DNA of 64,000 bases from an uncultured Candidatus Melainabacteria bacterium. GTDB lineage: Bacteria; Cyanobacteriota; Vampirovibrionia; Gastranaerophilales; Gastranaerophilaceae. The stretch spans positions 28,852-92,851 of the forward strand of contig CAKVIN010000008.1 of the NCBI GenBank assembly GCA_934754425.1. Direction: 5' to 3'. Each line of letters begins with the position of its first letter. The first letter of the stretch is position 1. The translations under genes and the position numbers were made by a program. The notes under the pieces were generated by a model. That model made no database searches. It was not told the DNA's origin and saw only the letters and a program-made list of their open reading frames with translations. This document shows positions 60,177 through 64,000 of this stretch, piece by piece.

Positions 60177-63100
60177 ATGAGCATATCTTTTAGCGGGCTG
60201 GCGTCCGGCTTAGATACATCTTCATGGGTTGAATCCTTGGTAGCATTAAAGAAAGCCAAGGTTGCTTCGCTTGAAGAAGAAAAAACAGAAATGCAAGCTT
60301 TGCAGGAAACCTTGTCACAAATAAAAAGTTTTTTTAATTCTTTCCGTACAATGCTGGAAAAAGTTACGGATGCTAAGATTAATGCCGGAAATCCATTGGA
60401 TTTATTTGCGCAGAATTTAGCAACATCCAGTAATTTAGATGTTTTGACAGCTTCTGCAGGTGTAGATGCAGAAGAAGCCAAGTATAATGTTCTTGTTGAT
60501 AAATTAGCTTCAGAAACAATCGCCAACAGTAATTACAGCTACATGACTACAATTATTCAAACTACTACCGCTACAGTAGATTCGAAGCTAATCAATTTAG
60601 GGGTAAAGGCAGGGAATATAGGTGTTACCGTCAATGGAGTAGAGCATGGTATTAAGATTACAGAGGAGGACACTCTTTCAACATTCATAGAGAAGTTGAA
60701 AAATATTGGTGTAAAAGCAGATTATAATGAAAAGACAGGTGTTTTTAGTATTGATGTAAGTTCGGATGCAATCAAGGATATTGGTAGTACAAATATCGTG
60801 AATGCTCTTCACTTAAAGGGGGTTAATGAAGGTTATACAAGTAATAATTTAAAAATTTCTGTTACTGATACTATTTTTTCTGCTGCTACAACTGCTACAA
60901 AACTTTCGGATTTGGGTGTAAAAGCCGGTACTATAGTTGTGCGTGCCAATGATGCGAATTACAATGTTACGATAACTAACAGTAGTACACTTGGTTCATT
61001 TATAAATGATTTAAAATCACATAAAATTGATACATCTTTGGGCGCAGACGGTACTTTTACTATTACTGATGCGGAAATTACTAATGAAGGTACTACAGGT
61101 ATTATAAAAGCTTTAGGGTTTAATAGCACTGTATATGGCAAATCTCAAATTACCGGTGATTTAAAACTTTCGTCTATTGTTACTCAGACAACTACAGCTA
61201 CATCATCTACTTTGTTAAAAGATTTAGGCACCGGAACGACGATTAAAAATAACGATACGGTAATTATTAAGAATTCTGATAATAAATATGTAACAATAAC
61301 TGTTGGTACAACCACAACATTGGGTCAATTGTTGGAAAAAATTTCAAATGCCGGTCTTTATACCGCATTGAAATCTGATGGTACTGTAGAAATTACAGGT
61401 GGAACAATTGAAGGTGGTACATTTGATGCAGAAAAAGCTTTGGGTTTAACAAGAGAACCTTATACCGCTGTAGTTACTGGTAAATCACTGACTGAAACTG
61501 TAGAAATTCGCAAAATTGTCACACTTCAAACCAAACTTGTTGATGATTTGAAAGTAAAAGAAGGTTATTTAGAAGTTACAGATGCTGCCGGAACAAAATA
61601 TTATGAAAAAATATATTCCGGTCAAACCATAGCAGATTTTATGGCAGATATGGGTAATTTGGGTATCAATACTTCTTTAGATGAAGATACCGGTGTATTA
61701 ACCATTACCGGCGGAGCGTTTAAAACGCTTTCGGATGCTGATGTAAAAGCTCTTGTAAACAAAGCAGCGATAGTAGAACCTGATACACGTTTTCATCAAG
61801 GAACAAATTTATTGGCTTGTTTGTATGGCGCAGATACAATTGCGACAGACCAAATTACAGTTGCATCTACTTATGCAAAAACTCGAGCTCTTAGACATAC
61901 TGTAACGAATACAATTAACGCAACGAAAACTACTACATTGGGACAATTAGGTTTGTCAGGTAATGGCACGGCAATTTTTGATGTACGTGGTGATAAACGT
62001 ACGATTAATGTTACTAAAACAATGACAGTTCAAGATTTGATGACGGCATTGAATAATGTTGGTATTGCTTCAAGCTGGAGTGATGAACATTCAAAAATTT
62101 TGATAGAAAATTCTACAATTGCCGGTGGAACTTCAAACTTATCTACTGTTTTGGGATTAACAACAGAAATCTCCGGTAAATATATAACTTCAAGCCAATT
62201 GTATTCAACTGATACTGTAGTAATTGATGCTACAAGAGCTACAACATTAAAGGATTATGGAATTACAAATTCTATGTCAGCGGCTCAAAGAACTGTTACG
62301 ATTTTTAACAGTAATGGTACTTCTGCAGGATCAACAGTTGTTACAGAAACAACAACAATTGGAAATTTAATAGACTTTATTAATTCAAAAACCGGAATAT
62401 CAGCGAATATAAAAGACGGGGTATTAACTGTTAATAATGGTTATATAGGTAATACTACTTTAGAAGCCAGCATGGGCTTGAAGACATCTAATAAGAGTTC
62501 GTATGTATTAGGTTCTGTTATGACCGTAACTACAACCGGTGCTGTTTCAAAAGATACAACATTAGGTAATATTATTAGCACTCTTGGGACAACAGATAAA
62601 GTTGCGTCCGGCTATACGTTGAATTTTAATAGTAAATCTATTGCAGTTTCTGCTACGACAACAATTGATCAATTAATGTCAAGAATTACTCAAGCTGGAG
62701 GTACGGCTTATCTTGATGCAACAGGTCGATTGGCTATTAATGGTGGAACACTTACCGGTACGGTCGCAGAAGCTCTTGGTATGACATCAGTTACAAATAC
62801 GTCTTCTGTATCTGCAACCGGTCAAACCTTGATGGTAAAACAAACCATATACGCAAACCGTGATACTAAATTGAGTGATTTAGGTATTACCGGCAATTCA
62901 GCATATGTTGTGCACAATTCATTGGGTCAAGCCACTACTACAGTATCATTAGCTAACACAACAAGTATTGGCACATTTTTGGATGGTTTAAAAGCGCAAG
63001 GTATAGATGGTGTTATAGCTGATGGTGTAATCAAACTTATTTCTGCAGACGGTCATTATATCACAGGTGCACTTGCGACTACATTGGGTATTGGCACTCA

Positions 63101-64000
63101 AACAGTTACGGACGTGGTGAATACAACTGTGTATTCAACTTCTGCTGTTCAATATACTGCTACCGGAAAAGCTGATTTGGATACAAGATTAGGTTCAATA
63201 CTTGCAGTAAATACATCTAATAATACAATGGTGGTTTATAATTCAAATAATACTGTAAAAGCGACAATTACAGTAACTGCAACAACAACTATTGATGAAT
63301 TGTTTGGAATATTAGCAAAACAAGGTATTCAAGCAGAAATCAATGATGGTATTATTTCGTTCGTTTCAAAAGACGGCAATTATGTAACTGGCGGTATTAT
63401 AGATTCATTTAATATGACAACTACAACAACGACAGTAACAACAACTACCGGAATTTCAGCCACCTCAAATAAATTTACTTATACAAATAATGAAAACGCA
63501 AAGATAACGGACAAACTCGGTACGTTTATTACCGTATCTGGCAATCAGGTTATTACTGTAAAAGATTCCGAAACCGGTGCAACACGTGGAACTGTTACAG
63601 TAACAGCAAATACAACTTTTGAAAGCATGTTCAAGGCATTGGATGATTTGGGAATCCAAGGCACAATGGAAGACGGTATTATAACCTTGACGTCAAATAA
63701 TGGCGCATGGGCAACCGGTTCTGTATTAACAAGCTTGGGCATTTCAGCGGTAACTCAAACCGTAACAATAACAACAACAACTACAACTGGAACAGCTGCA
63801 ACATCAAATAAATTTACTTATACAAATAATGAAAACGCAAAGATAACGGATAAACTTGGTACGTTTATTACCGTATCTGGCAATCAGGTTATTACTGTAA
63901 AAGATTCAGAAACCGGTGCAACACGTGGAACTGTTACAGTAACAGCAAATACAACCTTTGAACAAATGTTCAAGGCATTGGATGATTTGGGAATCCAAGG
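60177..64000 (+). CDS. fliD: Giant FliD-like flagellar hook-associated protein 2, incomplete at window end
   Basis: Open frame of 1,274 codons still running at the window edge. The N-terminus MSISFSGLASGLDTSSWVESLVALK is the diagnostic FliD (filament cap) start, followed by a coiled coil and NLDVLTASAGVDA. From about residue 130 the protein is tandem units of roughly 90-115 residues, each of the pattern 'LGV-x-AG ... TLGxFLxxLKxxGI ... DGxxxITG ... LG(L/M)', matching flagellin hook-IN-type repeats; about eleven are visible. Usual FliD is 400-700 residues. AGGTAGG-like site precedes the ATG. Confidence 0.9.
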   Translation, partial: MSISFSGLASGLDTSSWVESLVALKKAKVASLEEEKTEMQALQETLSQIKSFFNSFRTMLEKVTDAKINAGNPLDLFAQNLATSSNLDVLTASAGVDAEEAKYNVLVDKLASETIANSNYSYMTTIIQTTTATVDSKLINLGVKAGNIGVTVNGVEHGIKITEEDTLSTFIEKLKNIGVKADYNEKTGVFSIDVSSDAIKDIGSTNIVNALHLKGVNEGYTSNNLKISVTDTIFSAATTATKLSDLGVKAGTIVVRANDANYNVTITNSSTLGSFINDLKSHKIDTSLGADGTFTITDAEITNEGTTGIIKALGFNSTVYGKSQITGDLKLSSIVTQTTTATSSTLLKDLGTGTTIKNNDTVIIKNSDNKYVTITVGTTTTLGQLLEKISNAGLYTALKSDGTVEITGGTIEGGTFDAEKALGLTREPYTAVVTGKSLTETVEIRKIVTLQTKLVDDLKVKEGYLEVTDAAGTKYYEKIYSGQTIADFMADMGNLGINTSLDEDTGVLTITGGAFKTLSDADVKALVNKAAIVEPDTRFHQGTNLLACLYGADTIATDQITVASTYAKTRALRHTVTNTINATKTTTLGQLGLSGNGTAIFDVRGDKRTINVTKTMTVQDLMTALNNVGIASSWSDEHSKILIENSTIAGGTSNLSTVLGLTTEISGKYITSSQLYSTDTVVIDATRATTLKDYGITNSMSAAQRTVTIFNSNGTSAGSTVVTETTTIGNLIDFINSKTGISANIKDGVLTVNNGYIGNTTLEASMGLKTSNKSSYVLGSVMTVTTTGAVSKDTTLGNIISTLGTTDKVASGYTLNFNSKSIAVSATTTIDQLMSRITQAGGTAYLDATGRLAINGGTLTGTVAEALGMTSVTNTSSVSATGQTLMVKQTIYANRDTKLSDLGITGNSAYVVHNSLGQATTTVSLANTTSIGTFLDGLKAQGIDGVIADGVIKLISADGHYITGALATTLGIGTQTVTDVVNTTVYSTSAVQYTATGKADLDTRLGSILAVNTSNNTMVVYNSNNTVKATITVTATTTIDELFGILAKQGIQAEINDGIISFVSKDGNYVTGGIIDSFNMTTTTTTVTTTTGISATSNKFTYTNNENAKITDKLGTFITVSGNQVITVKDSETGATRGTVTVTANTTFESMFKALDDLGIQGTMEDGIITLTSNNGAWATGSVLTSLGISAVTQTVTITTTTTTGTAATSNKFTYTNNENAKITDKLGTFITVSGNQVITVKDSETGATRGTVTVTANTTFEQMFKALDDLGIQ

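Noticed and set aside
60089..63742. Several minus-strand frames inside the fliD-like gene
   Set aside because: They are antisense shadows of Thr/Val-rich repeats; the plus frame is open for 1,274 codons with a recognisable start.

Overview
The window looks like a piece of an AT-rich (roughly one third G+C) chromosome from a Gram-negative, flagellated bacterium. The most likely source is a non-photosynthetic Cyanobacteriota lineage of the Gastranaerophilales / Vampirovibrionia ('Melainabacteria') type. This is inference. It rests on atpD-atpC forming a unit apart from the other ATP synthase genes (the cyanobacterial arrangement), the strong AT bias, flagellar genes beside fermentative-type housekeeping genes, absence of any photosynthesis gene, and many unrecognised lineage-specific proteins.

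Layout. 1-5.6 kb: end of a dicarboxylate symporter, rpsL-rpsG (with a terminator directly after rpsG), a von Willebrand A protein, tsf and rpsB. 5.7-10.6 kb: a SIS isomerase-like protein, bioB, an unusual mnmA and nadA. 10.7-15.7 kb: an unrecognised protein, an HD phosphohydrolase, a block of nested palindromic repeats, then thrC-proB. 15.7-17.0 kb: a flaG-fliS-fliT-like flagellar operon. 17.1-25.9 kb: an MshEN-like protein, an asparaginase, glnA, anmK, a PPP-type phosphatase, ribF, a formyltransferase and a MATE exporter. 25.9-34.7 kb: a 23-residue hydrophobic peptide gene resembling a type I toxin, thyX, a solute-binding protein, atpD-atpC, small exported or EF-hand proteins, a candidate 94-nt structured RNA and a protein with a complete JAMM motif. 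35-41.6 kb: tRNA-Met preceded by two tandem copies of its own 5' end, ogt, recombinase remnants, and an accessory block (AAA/DUF4143 ATPase; LysR with hydrolase and flavin reductase) bracketed by a 75-bp imperfect repeat and tRNA-Ser. 41.7-64 kb: motA-motB, miaA, large unrecognised proteins, pheA, a SulP transporter, hom, wecB, an exported deaminase, Hsp20, rlmH, a WG-repeat protein, a GNAT protein and the first 1,274 codons of a giant FliD-like protein.

How the genes work together. Flagellar motility is represented by MotA/MotB stators, the flaG-fliS-fliT-like secretion/chaperone genes and a filament cap candidate. Amino-acid biosynthesis is scattered (hom, thrC, proB, pheA, glnA). Cofactor genes include bioB, nadA and ribF.

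Most notable: the giant FliD with about eleven hook-IN-like repeats of about 110 residues, the last two nearly identical in DNA; a recurring N-terminal Phe-centred motif in otherwise unrelated large proteins; tandem partial-tRNA units upstream of tRNA-Met; several genes whose -10 box lies exactly six bases before the ATG (leaderless mRNAs); and several families of intergenic palindromes.
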